Origin: Nitrospiraceae bacterium
GTDB lineage: Bacteria > Nitrospirota > Nitrospiria > Nitrospirales > UBA8639
Length of the DNA: 5,775 nucleotides
Assembly (NCBI GenBank): GCA_003523945.1
Contig: DOFS01000584.1
Coordinates: 1 to 5,775 of the forward strand
Direction: 5' to 3'
Shown here: one piece after another, positions 5,650-5,775 of the stretch
How the letters are laid out: each line of letters starts with the position of its first letter
Numbering within the stretch: position 1 is the first letter of the stretch
The notes under the pieces: generated by a model
The model's database searches: none
Told to the model about the DNA's origin: nothing
Seen by the model: only the letters and a program-made list of their open reading frames with translations
Position numbers and translations under genes: made by a program

Positions 5650-5775
5650 TCAGTGCTTCATCATCCCCCGACCCTGGTGCCCTTGGCCTCCCTGAGGACC
5701 TCTCCCTCCGCCATGTGATCCTCCGGAAAAACTTTGCTCATATTGCATCACTGTCCAGATCTCTTCATCCGAAAG
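5650..5775 (-). CDS. C-terminal end of a class I c-type cytochrome (cut by window edge)
   Basis: The minus-strand frame entering from the window edge reads LSDEEIWTVMQYEQSFSGG and ends at TGA (5650-5652), giving 41 visible residues. L-S-D-E-E-I-W-x-V-x-x-Y is the usual C-terminal helix of class I cytochromes c. Three further cytochrome genes follow on the same strand, the next starting 28 nt downstream. The heme motif would lie outside the window, so this identification rests on the helix pattern and context. After the helix comes a low-complexity Gly/Gln/His-rich tail ending GRGMMKH, which is unusual for such a small domain and could be flexible or metal-binding (inference). Confidence 0.68.
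   Translation of the reverse strand, partial: LSDEEIWTVMQYEQSFSGGSHGGGRGPQGGQGHQGRGMMKH

Noticed and set aside
1..5775. tRNA, rRNA, CRISPR array, insertion-sequence transposase
   Set aside because: I looked for cloverleaf arms, regularly spaced repeats and transposase motifs on both strands and saw none.

Overview
The window reads as a chromosomal segment from a Gram-negative, respiratory bacterium. Exported c-type cytochromes with cleavable signal peptides are stacked in tandem, and the cytochrome sequences are reminiscent of Nitrospirota (Nitrospira-like). That taxonomic guess is inference from general resemblance and was not tested. Every gene I can support lies on the minus strand, so the biological order runs from the right edge to the left edge.

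Right part (3830-5775): a run of four consecutive c-type cytochrome genes. In order of transcription they are the C-terminal end of a class I cytochrome (cut by the window edge), a 232-residue diheme cytochrome, a small monoheme class I cytochrome, and a 164-residue cytochrome c'-like (class II) protein with CVECH near its C-terminus. The first three are spaced by about 30 nt and look like one operon. The small monoheme gene is broken by a frameshift at a six-base C run (4776-4781) between its signal peptide and its heme domain. The products should be periplasmic electron carriers.

Middle (2733-3458): a ZIP-family metal transporter with eight predicted membrane segments and the HSxxDG and HExPEG metal-site motifs. 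It is followed by about 380 nt without a convincing gene.

Left-middle (about 427-2640): a visibly AT-richer, accessory-looking stretch. It holds an HNH_5-type endonuclease-like protein, 600 nt with no recognisable gene (including a perfect 21-bp palindrome), and a small MNT-type nucleotidyltransferase. The transferase has lost the Gly of its GS motif and its start is poor. The HepT-like partner expected next to it appears to be missing or reduced to a short frameshifted remnant. A 10-bp perfect inverted repeat brackets the HNH gene.

Left edge (1-254): the N-terminal 84 codons of a glycerophosphodiester phosphodiesterase, cut by the window edge.

I found no convincing new multi-gene system. 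The points most worth a second look are the cytochrome cluster (unusual distal heme ligands, frameshifted member) and the degraded-looking accessory stretch around the HNH and nucleotidyltransferase genes.
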